This document shows positions 1 to 11,000 of a stretch of DNA of 44,987 nucleotides, one piece after another. The translations under genes and the position numbers were made by a program. The notes below the pieces were generated by a model. It saw only the letters and a list, made by a program, of their open reading frames with translations. It was not told where the DNA came from and ran no database searches. Each line of letters starts with the position of its first letter. Positions within the stretch are counted from its first letter, which is position 1. The stretch is from Quinella sp. 1Q5 (GTDB taxonomy: Bacteria > Bacillota > Negativicutes > Selenomonadales > Selenomonadaceae): contig JACXWG010000007.1 of assembly GCA_014764605.1 (NCBI GenBank), positions 1 to 44,987 on the forward strand. The letters are read 5' to 3'.

Positions 1-2
1 CT

Positions 3-236
3 GAACATTGCAAGAAGATTTTTAAACGCGTCGCCAAGAAAAAGAACTTCGGCAACGGACGATTCGTTAGGACACTTCTTGAGCAAGCGTGGCTTAAGCA
101 GGCGCAACGAATCATCAAAGAGGCTGAAGGCGGCACCGTCACCAAAGAGGACTTGACGAACTTTAAGGTTGAGGACTTCGACGTAAACGTTGATAAAAAT
201 ATCGGCAAGGAACGTAAGCTCGGCTTCATTAGATAA
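3..236 (+). CDS. AAA+ ATPase, CbbX/SpoVK type, C-terminal end (partial)
   Basis: Only the last 77 codons lie in the window; the frame is open from base 3 and ends in TAA at 234-236. The translated piece has the pattern of the small helical lid domain of CbxX/CfqX-SpoVK AAA+ proteins: a basic helix, then NGRFVRTLLEQA, which matches the 'N-x-R-x-x-R' sensor-2 region of the family, then a helix with QA-R. In that family the arginines contact nucleotide at subunit interfaces of a ring. The tail is charged and ends KLGFIR. Walker A and B are outside the window, so which member this is cannot be told. It is followed at once by a terminator, so it closes its transcription unit. Confidence 0.6.
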   Translation, partial: EHCKKIFKRVAKKKNFGNGRFVRTLLEQAWLKQAQRIIKEAEGGTVTKEDLTNFKVEDFDVNVDKNIGKERKLGFIR

Positions 237-247
237 AAAATTTCTGG

Positions 248-281
248 GACGGTCTCCAATGTTTGGAGGCGGTCTTTTTTT
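248..281 (+). terminator. Rho-independent terminator of the AAA+ gene
   Basis: Inverted repeat GACGGTCTCCAA / TTGGAGGCGGTC with a 2-base loop and one mismatch, followed by seven T. It starts 11 bases after the stop codon. Confidence 0.85.
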
Positions 282-291
282 GTGCTAAAAT
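263..291 (+). promoter_or_regulatory. Possible extended -10 promoter for the exported pair
   Basis: TAAAAT at 286-291 is preceded by TGC (extended -10). The -35 would be TTGGAG at 263-268 with a 17-base spacer, inside the terminator stem. The -35 is poor (3 of 6), so this is a modest call. Confidence 0.35.
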
Positions 292-310
292 CGCGGCGGA
301 GGTGTTCGGC

Positions 311-868
311 ATGAAAAGACTTGTGGCATTGACGGCGTTGTTTATGATGATTGCCGTTCAAACATCGGCGATGCGTTTGGAACTCGTCCCGCAACCCGTC
401 GGCAAGGTCACCTACTACGACGAAGCTTATCACGTCGAGGGCGCAAGCAAACTTTCAAAGCGTATGGCGCAGTTCGGAGAAGATTTTTATTTGCACTTCG
501 ATAAGGTTGCTCGGCTCGGCGACAAACGCAAAAAAAATACCGTCGCAGTCGACATGAGAGGCGAGACGACGATTTATCGGATTGATAACACGGCGGGCGC
601 GGCGTTCTACATGATTAAGAACGATAGCATTGGCACGGGCGACGGCGTTAAAGTTCTTGGCGTGCGTGGCGGCAAGTGGCTTGTGTATCTCGACGCTTTG
701 GAACTTCGCAAGCAATACGACATCGGCTGGAACTTCCATATGTCGCAGGTCTTCACCGAGGACAACAAGATTATTTTCCGCTACACGTTGCAAAGTCATG
801 TTATCGACGTGGAATGCCATTGGCATGCAGTTAATCAGAAATTTTATCCGGAGGCTATTGAACGATGA
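311..868 (+). CDS. Exported protein of unknown function, paralogue A
   Basis: 185 residues. I start at ATG 311 because GGAGGTG lies 7 bases upstream and the protein then opens with a clean signal peptide (MKRLVALTALFMMIAV, likely cleaved after QTSA). The longer frame from 263 would read through a terminator. The mature part is beta-rich with many charged residues and no motif I know. It is clearly homologous to the next gene: both begin the mature chain with M-x-L-x-L, then share FGDNLYFHFD-like, TxIYxI and LKVxGxRDGxWxxYxDxL-like blocks in the same order. The stop overlaps the next start (ATGA), so the two are co-translated. No lipobox or membrane anchor is seen, so the product is probably periplasmic or secreted. 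Confidence 0.7.
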   Translation: MKRLVALTALFMMIAVQTSAMRLELVPQPVGKVTYYDEAYHVEGASKLSKRMAQFGEDFYLHFDKVARLGDKRKKNTVAVDMRGETTIYRIDNTAGAAFYMIKNDSIGTGDGVKVLGVRGGKWLVYLDALELRKQYDIGWNFHMSQVFTEDNKIIFRYTLQSHVIDVECHWHAVNQKFYPEAIER

Positions 869-1461
869 AGAATTTCTTAGCGATGGTTTGTTTACTCTTA
901 ATCCTTTCCGCGCCAGCGTCGGCTATGAACTTGACACTTCATGAACCGATTGGCATTATTACTTTAGGCAGGGAGCCGTTCACGTTGAATATCGAAGGCT
1001 ACACGAAACTTGACGGCGACTTTTCAAAGGGCGTGGCGGTCTTCGGCGATAACTTGTACTTCCATTTCGACTGCCGTAAGGTCATGGAAGAAAATTTTGA
1101 CGCGGCGAGTCGATTCGGCGGCAGTGACAGTTCAAACGCCGTGCCAGTCTACGTGTTCGAGGGCAGGACGCAAATTTATCCGATAAGCGGCGACGACGGA
1201 CGAAACTTTTATTTGCTAGCGACGGAAACGGGTGGCGGCAGTTCCCTTAAAGTCATCGGCGACCGTGACGGCTCGTGGGTCAAGTACTTTGATACTTTGA
1301 ACATGCGCAATCAAATCCCTTACGAGTTTTACCTAGACGGCTTTCGCGCCGACGGCGACACTATTATTTTCCTGTACAAGGAGTGGCAGAAGGAAAACTA
1401 TTGCCAGCTCTGCTACAAGTGGGACGAGGCGGCGCAGTGGTTCGGTGTTGAGGTTCAATGA
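865..1461 (+). CDS. Exported protein of unknown function, paralogue B
   Basis: 198 residues with an N-terminal signal peptide (hydrophobic run FLAMVCLLLILS, cleavage probably after APASA). It starts 4 bases before the end of paralogue A. Shared blocks with A include FGDNLYFHFD (FGEDFYLHFD in A), TQIYPI (TTIYRI) and a V-x-G-x-R/D-G-x-W-x-x-Y-x-D motif. B has two cysteines near the end (C-Q-L-C) that A lacks. Overall identity looks low, so the duplication is old or fast evolving. I do not recognise the family. The next gene, rpsB, has its own promoter, so this pair is an independent unit. Confidence 0.7.
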   Translation: MKNFLAMVCLLLILSAPASAMNLTLHEPIGIITLGREPFTLNIEGYTKLDGDFSKGVAVFGDNLYFHFDCRKVMEENFDAASRFGGSDSSNAVPVYVFEGRTQIYPISGDDGRNFYLLATETGGGSSLKVIGDRDGSWVKYFDTLNMRNQIPYEFYLDGFRADGDTIIFLYKEWQKENYCQLCYKWDEAAQWFGVEVQ

Positions 1462-1488
1462 CTTAGCGGAGTTTTTTTGTTGATAGCC

Positions 1489-1517
1489 TTGCTGTGTAAA
1501 AACTCGTGTGATATAAT
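1489..1517 (+). promoter_or_regulatory. SigA promoter of rpsB-tsf
   Basis: TTGCTG (1489-1494), 17-base spacer, TATAAT (1512-1517), with TGA just before the -10 (extended -10). A near-consensus promoter, as expected for a ribosomal operon. The transcript would start near 1524. Confidence 0.85.
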
Positions 1518-1520
1518 GCG

Positions 1521-1605
1521 CCGCGTCACAAATTCACGCGGAAACGGAGCGTCGCCTGTTCCCTAGGGTTAATCGGCGCGAGAATGTTCCGCGAATGCAA
1601 AACAG
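1521..1605 (+). promoter_or_regulatory. Structured 5' leader of rpsB, possible S2 autoregulatory site
   Basis: About 90 bases of untranslated leader. It holds a perfect hairpin CCGCGT/ACGCGG (1521-1526, 1536-1541) and a second imperfect helix built around CGCC...GGCG before the AGGAGG. rpsB leaders that bind S2 are known in other bacteria; that this is one is inference from position and foldability only. Confidence 0.3.
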
Positions 1606-1617
1606 GAGGAATTTCAA

Positions 1618-2337
1618 ATGGCAGTTATCTCAATGAAGCAGCTGTTAGAAGCGGGCGTGCACTTCGGGCACCAGACGCGGCGTTGGAATCCAAAGATGGC
1701 TCGTTACATCTTCACGGAACGCAACGGCATTTACATCATCGACTTGCAGAAGACAGTTCGCAAAGTCGACGAGGCTTATAACTTCGTCCGTTCCGTCGCT
1801 GAAGAGGGCAAGACTATTCTTTTCGTCGGCACCAAAAAGCAAGCTCAAGAGGCAGTCAAGGAAGAGGCTGTCCGCGCTGGTCAATTCTTCGTCAATGAAC
1901 GTTGGCTCGGTGGCATGCTCACGAACTTCCAAACGATTCAAAAGCGTATCAATCGCCTTAAAGAGCTGGAGACCATGTCGCAGGACGGAACCTTTGAAGT
2001 CCTTACTAAAAAGGAAGTCATGCAACTCCGTCACGAAATGGCACGGCTCGAAAAGTATTTGGGCGGAATCAAGGAAATGAGCAAGTTGCCTGGCGCATTG
2101 TTCGTCGTCGACCCGCGCAAGGAACGTATCGCAGTGGCTGAGGCTCGTAAGCTCGGTATCCCGATTGTGGCGATTGTCGACACCAACTGCGACCCCGACG
2201 AGATTGATTACGTTATTCCCGGTAATGATGATGCGATTCGTGCTGTGAAGCTGTTGACGGCTAAGATTGCAGATGCGATGCTCGAAGGCAACCAAGGCGC
2301 GGAGAGTGCCGAAGCCGCCGAAGAGAACGAAGAATAA
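1618..2337 (+). CDS. rpsB: 30S ribosomal protein S2
   Basis: 239 residues, standard length. It opens with the family hallmark [20 protein letters not shown] and carries [42 protein letters not shown] and the C-terminal [24 protein letters not shown], in the usual order. The tail is acidic (EAAEENEE). S2 binds the 30S head/body junction and is needed for S1 binding. AGGAGG sits 8 bases before the ATG. Co-transcribed with tsf, the common bacterial pairing. Confidence 0.98.
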   Translation: MAVISMKQLLEAGVHFGHQTRRWNPKMARYIFTERNGIYIIDLQKTVRKVDEAYNFVRSVAEEGKTILFVGTKKQAQEAVKEEAVRAGQFFVNERWLGGMLTNFQTIQKRINRLKELETMSQDGTFEVLTKKEVMQLRHEMARLEKYLGGIKEMSKLPGALFVVDPRKERIAVAEARKLGIPIVAIVDTNCDPDEIDYVIPGNDDAIRAVKLLTAKIADAMLEGNQGAESAEAAEENEE

Positions 2338-2355
2338 GTTTGAGGTGAACGATAA

Positions 2356-3234
2356 ATGGCTATTAGTGCTAAGACTGTTAAGGAACTGCGCGAGAGAACT
2401 GGCGCGGGCATGATGGATTGCAAGAAGGCTTTGACTGCGACCGATGGCGACATGCAAAAGGCTATTGACTGGCTCCGCGAAAAGGGCATTGCTAAGGCGG
2501 CTAAGAAGGCTGGACGCACGGCGGCGGACGGTGCAGTTGCCGCTTACATTTCCGACGACGGCAAGACTGGCGTCCTTTTGGAAATCAACTGCGAAACTGA
2601 CTTCACGGCGAACAATGATAACTTCCGCGCCCTCGAAAAGAAAGTTATCGAACACATTGCCGCGACTAAACCCGCCGACCTCGACGCACTAAACGACAGC
2701 GAAATTGACGGCAAGAAAGTTTCTGAACTCGTCACGGAGGCGACTGCCACTATCGGCGAAAAGATTTCTATTCGTCGCTTTACTGTCTACGAGACAGAAG
2801 GCAAGCTTACGACTTACATTCACATGGGCGGCAAAATCGGCGTGCTCGTCGAGATGACTGGCGGTTCCGATGAACTCGGTAAAGATGTCGCTATGCAAAT
2901 CGCCGCGGCTAATCCTTCCGCTGTTGACCGCGCAGGCGTCGACGCTTCCGAACTCGAACACGAAAAGGAAGTCCTCCGCAAACAGGCTCTCGAAGAAGGC
3001 AAGCCCGAAAAGATTGTTGACCGCATGGTCGAAGGGCGCATTAACAAATTCTACAAGGAAGTCTGCCTCGTTGAGCAAGAGTTCGTTAAGGCGGAGCCGG
3101 GTAGCAAGCAGACTGTCAAAGACATTCTCGGCAAAGAAAAGGTTTTGAGGTTCACGCGTTATCAACTCGGCGAAGGTATCGAAAAGAAGGAAACCGACTT
3201 TGCGGCAGAGGTCGCGGCTCAAGCTGGCATGTAA
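2356..3234 (+). CDS. tsf: Elongation factor Ts
   Basis: 292 residues. The N-terminal UBA-like domain has [19 protein letters not shown]; then come the conserved [14 protein letters not shown] block, which contacts EF-Tu, and the paired core repeats with [13 protein letters not shown] and [13 protein letters not shown]-Ts is the guanine-nucleotide exchange factor for EF-Tu. It begins 18 bases after rpsB with GAGGTGA as ribosome binding site and is followed by a strong terminator that ends the operon. Confidence 0.98.
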   Translation: MAISAKTVKELRERTGAGMMDCKKALTATDGDMQKAIDWLREKGIAKAAKKAGRTAADGAVAAYISDDGKTGVLLEINCETDFTANNDNFRALEKKVIEHIAATKPADLDALNDSEIDGKKVSELVTEATATIGEKISIRRFTVYETEGKLTTYIHMGGKIGVLVEMTGGSDELGKDVAMQIAAANPSAVDRAGVDASELEHEKEVLRKQALEEGKPEKIVDRMVEGRINKFYKEVCLVEQEFVKAEPGSKQTVKDILGKEKVLRFTRYQLGEGIEKKETDFAAEVAAQAGM

Positions 3235-3254
3235 GACTTAACAACGCATAAAAA

Positions 3255-3295
3255 ATCCTCCACAGTCCAAACGGATTGCGGAGGATAATTTTTTT
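3255..3295. terminator. Bidirectional terminator between tsf and the GH1 gene
   Basis: Stem ATCCTCC / GGAGGAT (3255-3261, 3280-3286), followed by a T-rich run on the plus strand and preceded by five A, which gives a T-run on the minus strand. It serves both convergent genes. Confidence 0.85.
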
Positions 3296-3297
3296 GC

Positions 3298-5931
<2,634 letters not shown>

Positions 5932-5970
5932 TCTGAATAAAAATTACGCTAGAACGAAGCTGAAGACCGC

Positions 5971-6054
5971 GCGTTTGAAACATGGATGTTTCATAGCGGG
6001 GTTAAACGCCCTTTTCTTTTGTAACTTTTCTTTTGGACGAGCAAAAGAAAAGTT
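5971..6054 (+). repeat. Palindrome-rich intergenic element C
   Basis: Nested perfect dyads: GCGTTT/AAACGC (5971-5976, 6004-6009) enclosing TGAAACAT/ATGTTTCA (5976-5983, 5986-5993), then a separate 12-bp perfect hairpin AACTTTTCTTTT / AAAAGAAAAGTT (6023-6034, 6043-6054). The second hairpin lies against the thiC stop codon and could act as a terminator. Its GTAACTTTT...AAAAGT core resembles the palindrome ends of the elements at 14646 and 39227. No flank duplication is seen here. Confidence 0.6.
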
Positions 6055-6056
6055 TT

Positions 6057-7364
6057 TCAATCAATACAGGGGAAGACAGGCGAATCAAAATATTTCCCGA
6101 CAATCTTAACCGCGCAATAATCGCCGCACATACTGCAAGCCGTCTCTCCGATCTTGTTGCGTGCGCCGCGTTTCTTTCTTGCTAAGTCAGGGTCAATGGC
6201 AAGATTGAGTTGCTCTTCCCAGTCAAGGACTTTGCGAGCACGAGCCATCTTTAAATCCCAATCGTGAGCACCTGCCACGCCCTTAACCAAATCAGCGGCA
6301 TGAGCGGCAATCCTTGAAACAATAACTCCGTCGTGCACGTCCTCAATCGTCGGCAAGCAAAGATGTTCAGCGGGCGTCACGTAGCAGAGGAAATCCGCAC
6401 CACTTATCGCTGCTAGAGTCCCGCCAATCGCTGCCGTGATATGGTCGTAGCCCGGCGCAACGTCCGTAACCAAAGGTCCGAGAACATAGAACGGGGCATT
6501 GCGGCAAAGGCGTTTCTCAAGTTTCATGTTGGCTTCGATTTGGTCGTAGGGCACGTGTCCGGGACCTTCAACCATAACTTGCACACCGCGCCGCCACGCA
6601 CGGTCAACGAGGTCGCCCAAAGTTATCAACTCAGTAAGTTGTGCACGGTCGGTAGCGTCGGCTATGCAACCAGGTCTCATGCCGTCACCTAGGCTAATCG
6701 TCACGTCGTACTTTGCGCAAATGTCTAAGATGTCGTCGTAGCGTTCGTAAAGTGGATTCTCGCGTTCGTTGTGAAGAATCCAGCCCGTGATAAAACTTCC
6801 GCCACGACTTACAATGTCCATTTCCCGACGTTGAGTCCGAAGCTTATCAATCGCCGAACGAGTAACCCCGCAATGAAGCGTCATGAAGTCCGCGCCGTCT
6901 TTAGCTTGCGTCTCAATCGTGCGGAGCAAATCATCTTCCGTCATAGAGACAATCGCGCCGTGAGACTTAATCGCCTCGACTGTCGCTTGATAAATCGGAA
7001 CTGTCCCGACCATTATCGGCGAGTGGTCGATTATTTTTTTGCGCGAAAGGTCGATGTTGTTGCCCGTGCTCAAATCCATGACCGAATCCGCGCCGCAACG
7101 TACAGCCTCATCAAGCTTTAGGAGTTCGGGTTCAATGTCAGGGAATGTGCTTGACGTTCCGATATTGGCGTTGACTTTCGTCCGCAAACCCGCACCTACG
7201 CCGCACGGCTTCAACGACGCGTGATTGACGTTCGCGCAAATTGCAATGACTCCTTGAGCCACGCCGCGCCGAACTTCTTCGACAGGAATTTTTTCCGCCT
7301 CCGCAACCAGTTTCATTGCGTCAGTTATTTTGCCCTCACGAGCCGCTTGCATTTGTGTTGCCAT
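6057..7364 (-). CDS. thiC: Phosphomethylpyrimidine synthase ThiC
   Basis: 435 residues, the length of the Firmicutes form without the long N-terminal extension. The radical-SAM iron-sulphur motif CSMCGDYC lies near the C-terminus. Other family blocks are NANIGTSS, DLSTGNNID, VGTVPIYQA, DFMTLHCGVT, SRGGSF, LGDGMRPG, VMVEGPGHVP and YVLGPLVTDVAPGYDHITAAIGG. The enzyme makes HMP phosphate from aminoimidazole ribotide for thiamine. It starts 6 bases after thiW, with its ribosome site (GAAAGGTGA) overlapping the end of thiW, so the two are translationally coupled and both under the TPP riboswitch. Confidence 0.97.
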   Translation of the reverse strand: MATQMQAAREGKITDAMKLVAEAEKIPVEEVRRGVAQGVIAICANVNHASLKPCGVGAGLRTKVNANIGTSSTFPDIEPELLKLDEAVRCGADSVMDLSTGNNIDLSRKKIIDHSPIMVGTVPIYQATVEAIKSHGAIVSMTEDDLLRTIETQAKDGADFMTLHCGVTRSAIDKLRTQRREMDIVSRGGSFITGWILHNERENPLYERYDDILDICAKYDVTISLGDGMRPGCIADATDRAQLTELITLGDLVDRAWRRGVQVMVEGPGHVPYDQIEANMKLEKRLCRNAPFYVLGPLVTDVAPGYDHITAAIGGTLAAISGADFLCYVTPAEHLCLPTIEDVHDGVIVSRIAAHAADLVKGVAGAHDWDLKMARARKVLDWEEQLNLAIDPDLARKKRGARNKIGETACSMCGDYCAVKIVGKYFDSPVFPCID

Positions 7365-7370
7365 GTTTAA

Positions 7371-7856
7371 TCACCTTTCCAAATATTTTTTGAAGCGATT
7401 GACGACCAGACCCGCTAGCACCGAGCCGCACACAGTTGAGATTAGGAACGGCACCACGTAGACATAAAACGCCACGTCGCCCGCCTCCTTGCCCATGAAC
7501 AGGATTGCTGTCGGATAAGCCGCAAGCCCACCGATTATCCCCGTGCCCAATGCCTCAGCCGCGACAGTTAGCCAAATGTTTTTCGTCCGCGAATAGACGA
7601 CGCCGCTTAAGAACGCTCCGCACATGCTGCCGGGGAACGCAAGCAGACTTCCCAGCCCGAACAAATTCCTAAGCACGCTAGCCACGAACGCAGAGCCGAC
7701 ACCGTATCGCCAACCCAAAAGCACCGCGCAGAAGACGTTGACCATGTGTTGAACCGGCGCACATCGACTGCCTAGCATCGGGAATGATATGATACTCCCG
7801 ACCACAGCTACAGCCGTAAGCACCGCTGCCAACGTCAATCGTTTCGTCTCGTTCAT
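7371..7856 (-). CDS. thiW: ThiW, S component of a thiamine-precursor ECF transporter
   Basis: 161 residues from ATG 7856 (GGAG 8 bases upstream; a TTG at 7859 is also possible). About five hydrophobic segments fit an ECF substrate-binding S subunit. The family block PMLGSRCAPVQHMVNVFCAVLLGWRYG followed by FPGSMCGAFLSG is typical of ThiW, thought to import the thiazole precursor. It is the first gene behind the TPP riboswitch and is coupled to thiC. The shared EcfA/T energising module is not here. Other thiamine genes (thiD, thiE, thiM) are also absent, which fits mixed uptake and synthesis. Confidence 0.9.
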   Translation of the reverse strand: MNETKRLTLAAVLTAVAVVGSIISFPMLGSRCAPVQHMVNVFCAVLLGWRYGVGSAFVASVLRNLFGLGSLLAFPGSMCGAFLSGVVYSRTKNIWLTVAAEALGTGIIGGLAAYPTAILFMGKEAGDVAFYVYVVPFLISTVCGSVLAGLVVNRFKKYLER

Positions 7857-7872
7857 CAAATCAGCTCCTTAA

Positions 7873-7908
7873 CCAAAAAGAGAAAACCCCCGATTCAGAG
7901 GCCTTCTC
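7873..7908 (-). terminator. Riboswitch-controlled terminator ahead of thiW
   Basis: On the minus strand GAGAA...TTCTC with an inner CCTC/GGGG stem, then CTTTTT. It lies between the TPP aptamer and thiW, where an expression platform is expected. Confidence 0.75.
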
Positions 7909-7921
7909 GTCGCGTCAATCG

Positions 7922-8019
7922 TTTTTCCTACGTCGGCATTATCCGAATCAGGTTCGCGGGTCGAAGTGCTTAACTTCCTCTCAGCCTGTCCACAACTTAA
8001 CTTGTCTGCAAGCTCCCCG
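7922..8019 (-). promoter_or_regulatory. TPP (THI-box) riboswitch
   Basis: The minus strand carries the conserved aptamer pieces in order: GGGGAGC, GGCTGAGAGG, then ACCC, GAACCTGAT, GGATAATGCC and GTAGG. Thiamine pyrophosphate binding should favour the downstream terminator and shut off thiW-thiC. No clear promoter could be picked in the short gap (8020-8073) behind the RTX gene. Confidence 0.96.
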
Positions 8020-8073
8020 ATATTCAGTTGTCAATTCGTTGCTATTTTCTCCGCAAAAATATTTTGTCCTGCA

Positions 8074-11000
8074 CTATTTCTTAATGAGCTTAGAACTGCT
8101 GATTTTGTATGTGTCGTCGTTGATGTGGAAAGTTGTTGCGGTAAATTCTTTTAGCATGACGGAGCCGCCGCTGACGTTGAAAGTTATCGTGCCCTTTGCT
8201 TTGCTGTAAGAGGTCGTGAAAGCCAATCCGTCAAGGGTGAGCGTATCGTTTTTATCGAAGCCGAAGATAGTATCCTTGCCGTCGCCCTTAACATAGATGA
8301 ACTTGTCGAACCCCGCATCGCCCCAAAGCGTGTCATTGCCTTTGCCACCTTTAATGCAATCGTTGCCCGAACCGCCGAGGAGTTTATCATTGCCCGTGCC
8401 GCCAGAGAGCGTGTCCTTGCCGTCTCCACCGTTCAAGCTATCGTTACCGGAACCGCCGAGAATTTTATCATCGCCCGAACCGCCAGAGAGCGTGTCCTTA
8501 CCGTCTCCACCGTTCAAGCTATCGTTACCGGAACCGCCGAGAAGTTTATCATCGCCCGAACCGCTAGAGAGTGTGTCCTTGCCAGAGCCGCCTAATAAGC
8601 AATCGTTGCCAGAACCGCCGAGGATTTTATCATCGCCCGTGCCACCAGAAAGTGTGTCATTGCCAGAGCCGCCACTCAAGCTATCATTGCCAGAGCTACC
8701 GAGGATTTTATCATCGCCCGTGCCACCAGAAAGTGTGTCATTGCCAGAGCCACCGACGAGAGAATTTGCCAGTTTGTTGCCCGTGATTTTAATAGCGGTC
8801 GTCCGTGATGAGGCGTTAATGACTTCAACAGATGAATTAACAGTTACGAACGAAGGCATCGAATTCGTCAAGGTTAAGGTTGTCGACTTTTGCCCTTTAA
8901 TGTTGACCTTAGACAAGTTACCCGCGCCTTGTAACGTTATGTTGTTTTTGCCGATATTGACGATAACATCCTCATTGTTTTTAATCGAAGTGTAAGCACC
9001 ACCCGCGATGCTGAGTGTGCTCTTCGCGTTGAAACCTTCGATAAGGTCGTTGCCGTCTCCAAAGGCGTATTTGAATAGAACTTTATCGCCACAGTTTTTA
9101 ATAGTGTCGTTGCCAGTGCCGCCGAGAATTGTCGAGCTATTACCGTTATACTCGTCGCTATCTGAATCATAAAAAACATCCCAAGATTGATAATAGCGAT
9201 AGCCGTTGTAAATTAAATCATTGCCAGTGCCTCCGTCTAATACAGACTTTGAGCCGTGACTTGTAATCGTATCATTACCAGTGCCGCCCATTATTGAAAC
9301 GTTAGCTCCGCCGCGTTCGCTCTCCCAATAGCCGCCGTTAATCAGAAAATCTCTATTTGCGCCGCCGTCTATTGTTACGTTGGAGCCTCTGTTGTAAATT
9401 GAATCATTACCCGCGCCACTACTTATCGAAGTTTTACTTCCGTAGTTTGTGATTGTGTCATTTCCCGCGCCGCTGTCGACTTTTGCACCGCTTGCAACAG
9501 AGCTGATTAAAATGTAATCGTCGCCATCTTCGCCAAAGACGTTCATATTCTCGCCGTAAGCCGTAATGGTATCGTTGCCCGTGCCAGCCGAGATTGTTAC
9601 TCCTTTGCCGGAACCTGTTAAGAGTTCCGCATCGTCCGTGCCGACGATTGAAGAGCTGTCTTTCCAAGCATAACCTTTCGAGCTGTCGTAGGAATCTGAC
9701 GCTTGCTTCATGAGATAACGCCAGAACATATAGCCGACGGCGTAAACATTTGTATCACTGCTGAAAGTGTTGTTAAGATCGAGATATTGCGCCAGTAGCA
9801 TTGAATTTCTAGCAAGCTCCGTCATGTATCGAGTATTGCCCGCCGTGAGATCGGCCATACCTTCCGTCATGTAATTCGGCATGTACGACCAGATATTGAA
9901 TTTTCCTTGCAAGACGTGCGTAATTTCGTGTGGGAAGAGATAATCGCCCAAGCTATTGCCGTTCTTATCGCTTTCCTCAAAGTTTGTGAACGCCATATTG
10001 ACTTGCACGCCGCCGGAGCCGCCGAGTCCCCAAGCAAATGAATCCGAGTCTTCAAAGAAGGAGAGTGTCATCGATTTTCCTTCAAAACTGAAACCGAACG
10101 TTTCTTCAATGAGCTTTATCGCCTCTTCAGCCCACCATGAGTAAAAGCCTTGAACTACCAGCTGTTCCTTTTCTGAAAGCGTGTCTTTTTCTGGAACGGT
10201 AATTGTTAAACCGCGAATGGTAAAAGTCGTTGATTCAGGATAAATCGCGTCGCCACTCTGTGGGAACAGGTCAGATTGAGTTTTCATCGACAAACCGCCC
10301 GCGTCCCAACCGACAACTGCATTTCTGTCATCATTGCCCAAGATAATTCCGCAATAATCACGCAAAAAAGTATCTGCATTGTTCGCCGTACGACAATCGG
10401 CAACCATTTTGTCAATAACTTCCTGCAAGGTGTTAAATTGTGAGCAATTTTTAATCGCTTCATCTAGTTTTTCTTCAGTGTCGAGGATAGTATGCGCCAT
10501 AGAGTGAACGAAATTTTTAATGACTTGTTGTGGAGAATATCCGTTGCCGTAAATTTGAGTTGTCGTTTTGCCAGCAGAATCCGTAACGGTGATAGCGTGA
10601 TTGGTCATGTTCTTCAAGCGCAAAGAACCGTTGCCGATATGGAAAATCAAATCGCCGCCGTCGAAGGAATAACTATCAAGTTTACCCGCCGCTATCTCAA
10701 TTATGTCCTCGCCGCTGTAATTAGTTATGACATGATTGCCATTGACATATTTATAAGTCTGCACGGAACTATCGCCTGTCAAAGTGCTATTGCTTTCGCT
10801 CATGTTTATCGTAGCGATACCTCTAACAGTATTATTCCCGCTACCCGCGTCGATTGTCACGTTGTCGCCGTAGTTGTAAATGGTGTCATCTCCTTCTCCC
10901 GCAGTTATTGTCACTGAGTTGCCCTCGTTGTAAATGTAATCATTGCCTGTGCCCGTGTCGATTGTTACGTTATTTGCTCCTTCGTACGTTTGCGTTTCAG

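Noticed and set aside
1645..2655. 336-codon open frame antisense to rpsB and tsf
   Set aside because: Spans two real genes on the other strand and has no start signals or known domain.
8300..8760. CRISPR-like periodicity
   Set aside because: The period and sequence follow in-frame RTX nonapeptide codons; there are no unique spacers.
8297..8995. 232-codon open frame on the plus strand, Pro/Leu/Ser repeats
   Set aside because: It is the exact antisense of the RTX repeats; the periodic GGSGND codons give a periodic open frame on the other strand. No ribosome site.
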